Below are positions 1 to 8,060 of a DNA stretch of 64,000 bases, piece by piece. Below the pieces are notes generated by a model. The model searched no databases. It saw nothing but the letters and a program-made list of their open reading frames with translations, and was not told the DNA's origin. The position numbers and the translations under genes are program-made. Every line of letters starts with the position of its first letter. Position 1 is the stretch's first letter. The DNA is from an uncultured Ruminococcus sp. (lineage in GTDB: Bacteria > Bacillota > Clostridia > Oscillospirales > Ruminococcaceae): NCBI GenBank assembly GCA_946413815.1, contig CAMKMD010000013.1, positions 1-64,000 on the forward strand, in the 5' to 3' direction.

Positions 1-281
1 CAACAGACATCACCTTCACGATAGTGAACGGACAGGTAACAGGAAACGTCGGAGTATCTACTGACAGCAATACTGTTACTATGGTTGATGATATGATCGT
101 TACTACAACTACTGTAACACTGGTTACTACAACAGCAACAACCACTGTTACAACAGCTGCAACAACAGTTCAGACTGATGCCCCCAAGACCGGCGATAAT
201 GGTGTTGGTATGGTATTAATGATGATCTACATGGCAGCAGGCGCAGCATTCGTGCTTCGCAGAAAGCAGGATGAAGTATAA
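1..281 (+). CDS. C-terminal end of a sortase-anchored Thr-rich surface protein (partial)
   Basis: The reading frame is open from the left edge, so the true start lies outside the window. The visible tail has a short beta-rich end of a folded domain, a linker of about 35 residues made almost only of Thr, Val and Ala, then PKTGD, a hydrophobic stretch and the charged end RRKQDEV. This is the order of a cell-wall sorting signal, so the product is probably linked to peptidoglycan by a sortase. The fold before the linker could be the end of a cohesin, as in Ruminococcus anchoring scaffoldins, but too little remains to decide. A strong hairpin terminator follows within 25 bases. Confidence 0.75.
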   Translation, partial: TDITFTIVNGQVTGNVGVSTDSNTVTMVDDMIVTTTTVTLVTTTATTTVTTAATTVQTDAPKTGDNGVGMVLMMIYMAAGAAFVLRRKQDEV

Positions 282-303
282 ACTTCTATCATAGCAAAAA
301 AGG

Positions 304-334
304 CGTCCCCGGAGTGATCCGGGGACGTTTTTTC
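304..334. terminator. Bidirectional intrinsic terminator
   Basis: A perfect 10-bp stem (304-313 with 318-327) closes a GTGA loop. It is followed by a T-run on the plus strand and preceded by an A-run that becomes a T-run on the minus strand. It sits between the sortase-anchored gene and the convergent micro-ORFs and can serve both. Confidence 0.9.
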
Positions 335-342
335 TATTCAGC

Positions 343-474
343 TCAGAGTTGTATATCAGGAAATGTAAAATCTCCGTCATCATTCGGAGTAACTGACGCA
401 GTTATTATATCTTCCTCGTCAAACTCAGTTATCTCCATTTCTGGATTAACATATATTTTAATTATTGCATCCAT
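343..474 (-). CDS. Micro-ORF B, 43-residue PEMEITEF-motif peptide
   Basis: This small frame begins at an ATG (474) preceded by GAGGAG about ten bases upstream and ends 9 bases before the terminator. It overlaps the end of micro-ORF A by 13 bases, suggesting translational coupling. The peptide contains YVNPEMEITEFDEEDIITAS followed by TPN and an acidic tail. The same core occurs in micro-ORF A, so the two look like a tandem duplication. There is no signal peptide or membrane segment and the charge is strongly negative. I do not recognise a functional family. It could be a structural small protein or the precursor of a processed peptide, but no modifying enzyme is visible nearby. Confidence 0.7.
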   Translation of the reverse strand: MDAIIKIYVNPEMEITEFDEEDIITASVTPNDDGDFTFPDIQL

Positions 475-581
475 AGACCTTGCTCCTCATAATTAGTATT
501 CGGTGTACTGGATTCACCGATCACATCTTCAGTTTCAAATTCTGTTATTTCCATTTCCGGAACAATATAATCCTTTTTCAT
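462..581 (-). CDS. Micro-ORF A, 39-residue PEMEITEF-motif peptide
   Basis: The ATG at 581 has a strong GGAGG five bases upstream and lies 17 bases after the stop of the BspA-like gene, so the three genes probably share a transcript. The peptide starts MKKDYIVPEMEITEFETEDV and continues with IGESSTPN before a divergent end. The stretch from the Tyr to TPN aligns without gaps to micro-ORF B. Spacing, Shine-Dalgarno sites, overlap and conserved protein sequence together argue that these are real genes although both are under 45 codons. Function unknown. Confidence 0.75.
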   Translation of the reverse strand: MKKDYIVPEMEITEFETEDVIGESSTPNTNYEEQGLWMQ

Positions 582-598
582 AGTGGCCTCCTTCGATG

Positions 599-2317
599 TT
601 ACTGTGCAGTTGCAGCTTCATAAAATGCATACAGGGCCTTGCAAAGATTCTGAAGGTTTGTATTCTGATCTGACTGAGCCTTTGCCAGATAGTCTGTAGC
701 TTTTATACTCATCTGGTCAATAGTTAATAACGGATCGCCGAGCTTCTTTATGGGGATATTATCTATTTTCAGAATTATAAACTTACCGGTGTTGTCTGTA
801 TCAAGGGAATAATAGCCTTCCCTTACGATATCACTATTGACGATTATCTTGTCTGATTTCAGAAGAGCGTCGATCTCACTCTTTACCTGATCACCTGAAT
901 AGCCATTTTTTATCCTGAAAGCAAGCATCAGGGAGTTGTCAGCAGTAAATGTCATGTTGATACCTGCATATTCGGAGCAGTCAAGATAAGTGTTCAGAAC
1001 GGAACCATCAAAGGAAGATTCAGGAACAGTGATATTTTCAAGCGAATCGATCTCATAACCATCAATACCATAATTAGCCGGGGTGTCTGTTTTATATCCA
1101 AAATAGTACTGTGCAGCTGCACCGTATCTCAGCATTGCCTTTGCTGGCTCATGAAATTCGGAATAAGCAGGCTTATCAATGATGGTTTTAAGATAATTCG
1201 CAACTGAGAAATCATCATTGCTCCAGATCTTCTCACCATCCTTGCTGACTTTCAGCGTATGTTTATCTATCATATTCTTTGCTGCAGACTGTAATCTGAA
1301 TTCATACGCTTCCTTATTCTCATTCCAGACCGGATTCACTTCAACGCCATCAAAGCTGACAGTATATTCATCCAAAGTGTTCTCGGAAAACGGAAAAGTG
1401 AAATAGGTATCCATCTTCGATCCGGCAGTCTTAACGTACATAGATGGATGGAATTCAAGTTTAGGGATTACCAAAGAGTTTTCTTCGATTACTCTATATG
1501 TATCATCATCCTTGATATAGTATTTTCCGTCTGAGCCAATATAGTATTCTTTGTTACCATCGGATACATATGTAGCTGGAACAGCAGCTACATGCTTGTA
1601 TGCTCGCTTATATGTATAATAGCCTGGTGAAGATGGAGCATTATCGATTCGAGCGTATTTGGCGTTTTTATTAGACGAACTATAAGTAGTTCCTTTTTCA
1701 CCTTTAATGCTTGAACACGAACTAAACATATATGAGCTATTGCCTGATGTTATATTTGAAGAATCCCAATAGTCTGACGAGTATATCGTTTTTAAATTTG
1801 TGCAGCTTTCAAACATAGATATCGTTTCAGATAAACTTGATGTATTAAAACTACTAAGATCTAAAGTCTCAATTTTAGAACATTTATAAAACATGTACCT
1901 CATATTTGTGACAAGGCTTGTATCGAAGGAACTCAAATCAACAGAGGTCAAACTATTACAATTATAGAACATATAACTCATGTTGATAACATTTGTAGTA
2001 TTTGCGCTAGATAGATCAATATCGATTGTATCGGTAAATTCTTTAAATAGTTGAAAGCAGTTATTTGGCAAGATAGTTCCTTCCTCACAGTACACATGCA
2101 AAACATTACTATTCTTTCTAAATTGTTGAACATCGTCTAAGATGACTTTTCCTTTGAGTATCAATGTATTGCCCTCGAGAACAGCGGTACTTTCAAGAGC
2201 GTTTGACACAATTATGTACTCGTTGAAAGGGACTAATTCAGTTGAGACAGTCCCTCCTCCCACCGAAAGTAACCCCGCAATAACCACCGCCGCTGCTTTC
2301 TTAAAAACGTTTCTCAT
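599..2317 (-). CDS. Secreted BspA-family leucine-rich-repeat surface protein
   Basis: 572 residues. An N-terminal signal peptide (basic MRNVFKK, then a hydrophobic stretch to about residue 25) shows export. Residues about 105-215 carry BspA/DUF285-type repeats of the pattern MFxxCxxLxxxDLSSFxTSxVTNM, a family seen on surfaces of gut and oral bacteria and often linked to binding. Residues about 290-572 form a second region of unknown function containing AMLRYGAAAQYYFGY. No dockerin, sortase signal or C-terminal membrane anchor is visible, so how it is retained is unclear. It has a good Shine-Dalgarno site (AAGGAGGAA) and is followed by two micro-ORFs, probably co-transcribed. Confidence 0.85.
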   Translation of the reverse strand: MRNVFKKAAAVVIAGLLSVGGGTVSTELVPFNEYIIVSNALESTAVLEGNTLILKGKVILDDVQQFRKNSNVLHVYCEEGTILPNNCFQLFKEFTDTIDIDLSSANTTNVINMSYMFYNCNSLTSVDLSSFDTSLVTNMRYMFYKCSKIETLDLSSFNTSSLSETISMFESCTNLKTIYSSDYWDSSNITSGNSSYMFSSCSSIKGEKGTTYSSSNKNAKYARIDNAPSSPGYYTYKRAYKHVAAVPATYVSDGNKEYYIGSDGKYYIKDDDTYRVIEENSLVIPKLEFHPSMYVKTAGSKMDTYFTFPFSENTLDEYTVSFDGVEVNPVWNENKEAYEFRLQSAAKNMIDKHTLKVSKDGEKIWSNDDFSVANYLKTIIDKPAYSEFHEPAKAMLRYGAAAQYYFGYKTDTPANYGIDGYEIDSLENITVPESSFDGSVLNTYLDCSEYAGINMTFTADNSLMLAFRIKNGYSGDQVKSEIDALLKSDKIIVNSDIVREGYYSLDTDNTGKFIILKIDNIPIKKLGDPLLTIDQMSIKATDYLAKAQSDQNTNLQNLCKALYAFYEAATAQ

Positions 2318-2345
2318 AACAATATTCCTCCTTTATAATAATAAA

Positions 2346-2384
2346 AGCGCACCTGCAGGGCATAGTAATCCCCATAAGTGCGCT
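2346..2384 (-). other. Hairpin in the leader of the BspA-like gene
   Basis: A 7-bp stem, AGCGCAC with GTGCGCT in transcript sense, lies about 30 bases before the start codon and is followed by a T-rich run. It could be a weak attenuator or a stabilising 5' hairpin. The rest of the gap to 2640 is AT-rich and I see no gene in it; candidate promoter boxes there are poor. Confidence 0.35.
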
Positions 2385-2640
2385 AAGATACGTATTTGAC
2401 CGTAAATGGCCGTAGTTTTTGAATAAAAGTATACTGCCCTGTCATAACCTGTTCACCAACCTTGATAAAAAAACAAAATATAGTTTACTATAGCAAGATA
2501 CAATTATATTCCTAATAATTTATAATCAAATTATATCATAAACAGAAAATAATGTCAACACAAAACGGAATAATATCAACAAATGATACAATCAGGAGAG
2601 CTGAGATTTCATTTTACATATTGTAGACTGAGAAGAATAT

Positions 2641-2666
2641 AAAAAACGGCCCAAAGGCCGTTTTTT
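2641..2666 (-). terminator. Intrinsic terminator after the GH5 gene
   Basis: CGGCC and GGCCG flank a CAAA loop with six A before and six T after, so the hairpin could work in both directions. It lies 53 bases beyond the stop codon of the minus-strand glucanase gene. Confidence 0.85.
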
Positions 2667-2718
2667 CTGAAATGTCCCAAAGGAATAATACTTATATCAC
2701 ACAGTGCAGGATGTGATA

Positions 2719-4173
2719 TTAACTAATAAGCGCTTTGCGCATAAAGCACAGATCGTAAACATCAAGCTGACCGTCAGTGCACAGATCGGCATTTTCCCAG
2801 TTAATGATATCAGCAGAGTTGTCGCCCAGCAGCCACTTCTGCAAAGAGACGATATCAGCAATACTGAATTCGCCGTCCCCATTGACATCACCTTTGATAT
2901 TCTGGTCTGTAGGAATTTCAGTCACCTCTTCAGTAGGTACAGTTGTCTCTGCTTCGGGCTGTGTGGGTTCTTCAGTGCTCTGAGAACGCGGGGAGAATTC
3001 CTTGCCTCCGATAGCAAAGAGCTTCTTCTGCAGCTCCTGATCAGCCATCTTGCAGGCATCGCGGTCATAATGGCCTCCCGGAGTAGACCACATTACAGGA
3101 CAATGCCCTCTTGTATATGCTTCCTCACATACAGAAGTCAGGAAGCGCTGTACTGACTCAGGTTCCTTGTTCTTTGTAGGACATCCGTATTCACCGATGA
3201 TTACAGGTATACCCTTATCGGTGAATGTAGTTTTCAGCATATCCATTTCACTCCTGAGTGAAGCATAGTCCTGATCACTGCCCCATGTGGGTGTTGCCTT
3301 GCCCCAGTCAGCATCCTCTTCAAGGATCGCGAAGCCGGCGGGGGAATAGTAGTGAACAGATACAGCCATTCTTCCGGCTGGATCATCAGGCATCTTGAAA
3401 AGCGGGTCGCAGGTATGATCTATACCTGTATTGTAACCGGAAATCAGAAGATGACGCTCAGGGTTGTTTCCGCCGGAATTACGGACTACATCAACAAACT
3501 TCTGATTGATCTCGTTGCAGAGTGCAAAGGACTCTGCCTTTCCCTCTGTTCCGCCCCAGGGATTCCATATCTCCTGCCATCCGAGCTCCTCGTTCTGCGA
3601 CTCAAACATCAGGTAGTCATCATAGTCTTTAAAGCTGTCAGCGATCTGCTCCCACATATGAGTATAGCGCTTCATGCTCTCTTCCTTGTCTTCAGGGAAG
3701 TTATTAACCCAGCCGCCATCCCAGTGTATATTGATAATAGCATACATACCGCTGTCAAGAGTCCAGTCCACCACCTCATGTATACGCGCGTCGTATTCCT
3801 TGTTGATAGTGTATGTACCGTCATGAGCCATCATATTAGACCATGCTACGGGTATTCTCAGTACACCAAAGCCTTCCTTTGCAATGCCCTCGATTATCTC
3901 CTTTGTAATAACAGGACTGCCCCATGCAGTCTCATAGTTATTAGGCTTTCCTTCGCTCCATTTAGCTATCCAGTCTTCATCATACCAGCCGGGGCAGGAC
4001 TCAAATGTATTGCCCAGATTGATGCCGATACCCATATCATGAACAAGCTCGATGGTAGAAATATCACGCATTCCGCCATTATCAGCCGGCAGTGCATAAA
4101 CCGGACTGCTCATAACAGGCATAATGGCGCAAATGCCCGCAAGAAAAACGGTGATAATCCTTGTTCTGATCAT
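2719..4173 (-). CDS. Secreted GH5 endoglucanase with C-terminal dockerin
   Basis: 484 residues from the chosen start. AGGAGG directly abuts an upstream ATG (4182) but is 9 bases before the ATG at 4173, which is preferred. Layout: signal peptide (1 to about 27), GH5 barrel (about 35-395), acidic Thr/Pro/Glu linker (about 398-425) and dockerin (about 426-484). The likely acid/base is E195 in FESQNEE and the nucleophile E328 in IIGEYGC. GINLGNTFE near the N-terminus resembles subfamily GH5_4, an inference. The dockerin has a clear calcium loop (GDVNGDGEFSIAD) and a weaker second one. The enzyme should cut beta-1,4-glucans outside the cell and dock to a cohesin on a scaffoldin. Confidence 0.93.
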   Translation of the reverse strand: MIRTRIITVFLAGICAIMPVMSSPVYALPADNGGMRDISTIELVHDMGIGINLGNTFESCPGWYDEDWIAKWSEGKPNNYETAWGSPVITKEIIEGIAKEGFGVLRIPVAWSNMMAHDGTYTINKEYDARIHEVVDWTLDSGMYAIINIHWDGGWVNNFPEDKEESMKRYTHMWEQIADSFKDYDDYLMFESQNEELGWQEIWNPWGGTEGKAESFALCNEINQKFVDVVRNSGGNNPERHLLISGYNTGIDHTCDPLFKMPDDPAGRMAVSVHYYSPAGFAILEEDADWGKATPTWGSDQDYASLRSEMDMLKTTFTDKGIPVIIGEYGCPTKNKEPESVQRFLTSVCEEAYTRGHCPVMWSTPGGHYDRDACKMADQELQKKLFAIGGKEFSPRSQSTEEPTQPEAETTVPTEEVTEIPTDQNIKGDVNGDGEFSIADIVSLQKWLLGDNSADIINWENADLCTDGQLDVYDLCFMRKALIS

Positions 4174-4376
4174 ATGTATCATCCTCCTGAATCGAAACCA
4201 TTAAAATAGTATACAACCGCACTAAGATGTAACAGCCCAGTCTCTTTAATACAATTGTACATTAGTATATGGTATTTTACAATGGATAATCGGACAGAGT
4301 ATAATGCATATTGTACACTGTTACTTTTTATGATTAATCTGCCGGAGTATAAAAAAATATTGTAAGCCCCTGTTTA

Positions 4377-4405
4377 TTGACAATATAGACATACTGTGAT
4401 ATAAT
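4377..4405 (+). promoter_or_regulatory. Consensus sigma-A promoter of aroC
   Basis: TTGACA (4377-4382) and TATAAT (4400-4405) are separated by exactly 17 bases, a perfect match to consensus. A small hairpin (CTGAAC/GTTCAG, 4449-4465) lies just before the ribosome site. The rest of the gap back to the GH5 gene is AT-rich with no gene seen. Confidence 0.9.
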
Positions 4406-4482
4406 TAATAGATAGCTTGCAGAGCAATAGCCCTGCTAAATACAGTTTCTGAACCCTGTGTTCAGATCAGGAGTTGAAAGCA

Positions 4483-5580
4483 TTGAAGAATACATTCGGA
4501 TCAAGTATATCACTGACAATATTCGGCGAGAGCCATGGCTCTGCCATCGGAGCGATACTTGACGGCATTGCTCCCGGCATTGATGTTGATGAAGAGTATA
4601 TAGCCTCACAGATGGACAAGCGCCGTTCAGCCGGTGCAATATCCACAGCAAGACATGAAGCCGATAAGGTAAAAATAGTCAGTGGTGTGTTTAACGGCAG
4701 ATCGACAGGAACACCGATCACATTTATAATTGAGAATCAGGATACAAGAAGCCGTGATTACGGAGAGCTTGCATATAAGGCACGACCAGGCCATGCAGAT
4801 TTCACCGCACAGATGAAATACCACGGCTTCCAGGATTTCCGCGGCGGCGGACATTTTTCCGGCCGCATTACAGCAGGAATAGTTGCTGCCGGAGCTTTAG
4901 CACTGAAGGCGCTTGAAAGGAAAGGCATATATATCGGCACTCATATACTTACCTGTGCAGGAATCAGTGACAGGACCTTCAGTGAGAATATCGCAGAGGA
5001 TATCAGGTCATTGTCGCAGCTCGAATTTGCCGTGCTTGACGAGAGCGTCAGGACGCCCATGACAGATGCTATAATCGCTGCTAAAAATGAAGGCGACAGT
5101 GTAGGAGGAAGGCTTGAAACAGCCGTTATCGGTTTTCCTGCAGGTGTAGGTGAGCCCTGGTTCGATACTCTTGAAGGAGTACTCTCCCACGGACTTTTCA
5201 GCATACCGGCTGTAAAGGGCGTTGAGTTCGGCGCAGGATTTGCATCAGCGGATCTGACCGGAAGCGTTTCAAACGACCAGTTCAGAAATAAGGGCGGAGC
5301 AGTCACAGCTGATACCAATAACAGCGGTGGTATCCTCGGAGGCATATCAAGCGGTATGCCTATAGTATTCCGTATCGCAGTAAAGCCCACCCCATCGATA
5401 TACAAGGAGCAGAACACTGTCGACCTAAGGGATATGACAGATACTACTCTGACTATTCAGGGCAGGCATGATCCTGCAATAATCCATCGTGCAAGAGTTG
5501 TAGTAGACAGCATGACGGCTCTTGTACTCTGCGATCAGCTTGCACTGCGCTACGGCACGGACTGGCTTGCATCCGACTAA
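4483..5580 (+). CDS. aroC: Chorismate synthase
   Basis: Converts 5-enolpyruvylshikimate-3-phosphate to chorismate with reduced flavin, the last step of the shikimate pathway in the cytoplasm. The frame shows family signatures: TFGSSISLTIFGESHG at the N-terminus, then GRITAG and GGISSGMP. I chose the TTG at 4483 because AGGAG (4469-4473) is 9 bases upstream; the TTG at 4474 would leave no spacing. The result is 365 residues, normal for AroC. It has its own consensus promoter and is followed after 26 bases by the DAHP synthase gene, so the first and last shikimate enzymes are probably made together, next to the trp operon that uses the product. Confidence 0.97.
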   Translation: MKNTFGSSISLTIFGESHGSAIGAILDGIAPGIDVDEEYIASQMDKRRSAGAISTARHEADKVKIVSGVFNGRSTGTPITFIIENQDTRSRDYGELAYKARPGHADFTAQMKYHGFQDFRGGGHFSGRITAGIVAAGALALKALERKGIYIGTHILTCAGISDRTFSENIAEDIRSLSQLEFAVLDESVRTPMTDAIIAAKNEGDSVGGRLETAVIGFPAGVGEPWFDTLEGVLSHGLFSIPAVKGVEFGAGFASADLTGSVSNDQFRNKGGAVTADTNNSGGILGGISSGMPIVFRIAVKPTPSIYKEQNTVDLRDMTDTTLTIQGRHDPAIIHRARVVVDSMTALVLCDQLALRYGTDWLASD

Positions 5581-5606
5581 TATATCACAAAAGGAAGTGT
5601 TTATAA

Positions 5607-6635
5607 ATGGGAATGAAAATGGTAAGGGAGCTCCCGCATCCGAGGGAGATAAAGGCAGCTCATCCTCTTTCTGAAGAACTTATAAAGATAAAGGCAGAGC
5701 GTGACGAAGAGGTAAGGAAGATATTCAGCGGCGAGTCTGATAAATTCCTGCTTGTAATCGGCCCGTGCTCAGCCGACAACGAGGACAGCGTGCTTGATTA
5801 TATCACCCGTCTCAGAAAAGTTCAGGAAAAGGTCAGAGATAAGATACTGATGATACCGCGTATCTACACCGGAAAACCGAGAACGACAGGTGACGGATAT
5901 AAGGGAATGCTCCATCAGCCCGATCCTGCGGCAATGCCTGATCTGAAAAGCGGAATCATCGCAGTAAGAAACCTCCATATGAGAGCACTTGCAGAAACAG
6001 GTTTTTCCAGTGCAGATGAGATGCTCTATCCGGAGAATTATACCTATCTCGATGACCTGCTTTCATATATAGCCATCGGAGCTCGTTCAGTCGAGAACCA
6101 GCAGCACCGTCTTGTATCGAGCGGAGTTTCTATTCCTGTAGGCATGAAGAACCCTACCGGCGGTGATATCTCGGTTATGATGAATTCCATAACAGCCGCA
6201 CAGCATCCTCATGCCTTCATATACAGAGGACATGAGGTCAGAAGCGATGGCAACCCCTATGCTCATGCTATCCTTAGAGGATATGTGAACGACAGGGGAC
6301 AGTCCTTCCCGAATTATCACTATGAAGATCTTATCAGACTTGCAGAGAACTACGCTTCCAAGGATCTGAAGAACCCCGCACTCATCGTAGACACCAATCA
6401 CTCCAATTCCGGAAAGCAGTACCTTGAGCAGATACGTATATCCAAGGAGATACTTCATAGTATGCGTCACAGTGAAGATATCAGAAAGCTTGTCAAGGGC
6501 CTCATGATAGAAAGCTATATCGAGGATGGTTCTCAGAAGATAGGCGAAAACATCTACGGAAAGTCAATAACCGATCCATGTCTTGGATGGGAAAAGACAG
6601 AACGCCTGATCTGTGACCTTGCTGATCAGCTGTAA
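5607..6635 (+). CDS. aroF: 3-deoxy-7-phosphoheptulonate synthase (DAHP synthase), AroFGH type
   Basis: Condenses phosphoenolpyruvate and erythrose-4-phosphate, the entry reaction of aromatic amino-acid synthesis. The 342 residues fit the type I-alpha (AroF/G/H) family: GPCSADN near residue 52, KPRTTGDGYKG, and the DTNHSNSGK segment. The N-terminal extension seen in allosteric E. coli enzymes is present in shortened form (VRELPHPREI), so feedback inhibition is possible but the effector cannot be read. AAAGGAAG precedes the ATG. The gene lies 26 bases after aroC and 11 bases before a cyclophilin lipoprotein gene, a likely three-gene operon. Confidence 0.95.
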   Translation: MGMKMVRELPHPREIKAAHPLSEELIKIKAERDEEVRKIFSGESDKFLLVIGPCSADNEDSVLDYITRLRKVQEKVRDKILMIPRIYTGKPRTTGDGYKGMLHQPDPAAMPDLKSGIIAVRNLHMRALAETGFSSADEMLYPENYTYLDDLLSYIAIGARSVENQQHRLVSSGVSIPVGMKNPTGGDISVMMNSITAAQHPHAFIYRGHEVRSDGNPYAHAILRGYVNDRGQSFPNYHYEDLIRLAENYASKDLKNPALIVDTNHSNSGKQYLEQIRISKEILHSMRHSEDIRKLVKGLMIESYIEDGSQKIGENIYGKSITDPCLGWEKTERLICDLADQL

Positions 6636-6646
6636 GGCGAAGAGAT

Positions 6647-7231
6647 ATGAGAAAGATAACAGCGCTCCTGATCACAGGAATTATACTGCTTGCACTTGTA
6701 TCCTGCGGATCACGCAGCGGCGGGCGCATTGTGATCACACTTCGTCCGGATGCCGCTCCGTTGACCTGTGAGAACTTTGAATCCCTTGTAAACGAGGGAT
6801 TCTATAACGGCCTTACCTTTCACAGGGTAATCGATGGCTTTATGGCTCAGGGCGGCGATCCTAACGGCGACGGCACCGGCGGAAGCAGCAGGACTATACA
6901 AGGGGAGTTTTCTGCCAACGGCGTAGACAACAAGCTCTATCATAAATGCGGAGTAGTCTCCATGGCAAGATCAACGCCGTACAACAGCGCATCAAGCCAG
7001 TTCTTTATCTGCTATACCGACTGTGCATTCCTTGACGGCTCGTATGCAGCTTTCGGAGAGGTAACGGAAGGCATGGAGGTTGTGGACCGTTTCCTTGAAG
7101 TTAAGCGCTCCGCTGACTCCTTCGGCGATCTTTCAAGACCGGATTCTCCTATCAGGATGAAGTCTGTGAAGATGATAGAACCTGATGAAAGCGGTAACCA
7201 TCGTGTTGAGATAATAATGGAAAAGTTCTGA
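6647..7231 (+). CDS. Cyclophilin-type peptidyl-prolyl isomerase lipoprotein
   Basis: 194 residues with a short lipoprotein signal ending in the lipobox LVSC (Cys20), so it should be attached to the outer face of the membrane. The rest is a compact cyclophilin fold: FHRVIDGFMAQGGDPNGDGT and SQFFICYTD are the active-site and core motifs, catalysing cis-trans isomerisation of prolyl bonds in secreted proteins. It starts 11 bases after the DAHP synthase stop, so it is probably transcribed with aroC, although its role has no evident link to aromatic synthesis. A strong terminator follows, shared with trpA. Confidence 0.93.
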   Translation: MRKITALLITGIILLALVSCGSRSGGRIVITLRPDAAPLTCENFESLVNEGFYNGLTFHRVIDGFMAQGGDPNGDGTGGSSRTIQGEFSANGVDNKLYHKCGVVSMARSTPYNSASSQFFICYTDCAFLDGSYAAFGEVTEGMEVVDRFLEVKRSADSFGDLSRPDSPIRMKSVKMIEPDESGNHRVEIIMEKF

Positions 7232-7239
7232 TATACAAA

Positions 7240-7266
7240 ACACCGGCTGATCTCAGCCGGTGTTTT
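7240..7266. terminator. Shared terminator between the cyclophilin gene and trpA
   Basis: ACACCGGCTGA pairs with TCAGCCGGTGT and is flanked by AAAA on the left and TTTT on the right, so it can end both convergent transcripts. Confidence 0.9.
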
Positions 7267-7283
7267 CCGTTATTATAAGGTTC

Positions 7284-8060
7284 TCATGCTTTTCTTACAG
7301 CGTCCTTCATATCCTTGATATAATCATAGACATGATCCGGCGCATCCTTTCCGTACTGTTCAAGTATCTTGATGATCGCCGAACCTACTATAGCACCGTC
7401 AGAGAGAGCTGCCATAGCCTTAGCCTGTTCCGGCTTTGATATACCGAATCCGACAGCACACGGAATATCCGTATTTTCACGTACTATCTTAACGATATTG
7501 CCGATATCGGTCGTTATCTCACTTCTGACTCCTGTAACACCGAGGCTTGATACGATATATAGGAAGCCCTGTGCCTCCCTGGCGATCATAGCTATCCTGT
7601 CCTCGGATGTGGGTGCTATAAGCGATATCATATCAATTCCGTACTGTTTTGCCAGATCGGTGAATTCATCTTTTTCCTCAAAAGGAACATCAGGAAGAAT
7701 GATACCGTCAACTCCGGTCTCACAGCATCTTGCCATAAAGCGCTCAGTATCATAGGAGAAAACAACATTTGCGTAGGTCATAAAGACAAATGGTATCTTT
7801 ACATCCTTTCTCACGCGAGCCACAAGCTCAAACACCTTGTCTGTTGTGACGCCGCCGGCAAGAGCCCTTATATTAGCCCCCTGTATAACAGGACCTTCAG
7901 CAGTAGGGTCAGAGAAGGGTATTCCAAGCTCGATAAGGTCAGCACCTGCATCAGCAGCAGCGCGTATGACCTTCTCGGTAGTCTCAAGATCAGGGTCTCC
8001 GCAGGTAATAAAGGGTATAAAGGCTTTTCCGTTTCTGAAAGCAGATCTGATATTACTCAT
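7284..8060 (-). CDS. trpA: Tryptophan synthase alpha subunit
   Basis: Cleaves indole-3-glycerol phosphate to indole, which is channelled to TrpB. 258 residues, normal length. ELGIPFSDP carries the catalytic Glu44. The motif usually written DGPxIQ reads AEGPVIQ here, placing Glu55 where well-studied enzymes have the second catalytic Asp. It is the last gene of the trp operon, overlaps the end of trpB by 8 bases and is followed by a terminator. Confidence 0.97.
   Translation of the reverse strand: MSNIRSAFRNGKAFIPFITCGDPDLETTEKVIRAAADAGADLIELGIPFSDPTAEGPVIQGANIRALAGGVTTDKVFELVARVRKDVKIPFVFMTYANVVFSYDTERFMARCCETGVDGIILPDVPFEEKDEFTDLAKQYGIDMISLIAPTSEDRIAMIAREAQGFLYIVSSLGVTGVRSEITTDIGNIVKIVRENTDIPCAVGFGISKPEQAKAMAALSDGAIVGSAIIKILEQYGKDAPDHVYDYIKDMKDAVRKA

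Noticed and set aside
314-496. 60-residue plus-strand frame
   Set aside because: It begins inside the terminator, has no ribosome site and is antisense to the two better supported micro-ORFs.
3352-4209. 285-residue plus-strand frame opposite the GH5 gene
   Set aside because: It is antisense to a clear GH5 enzyme, has no ribosome site and its sequence resembles no protein.
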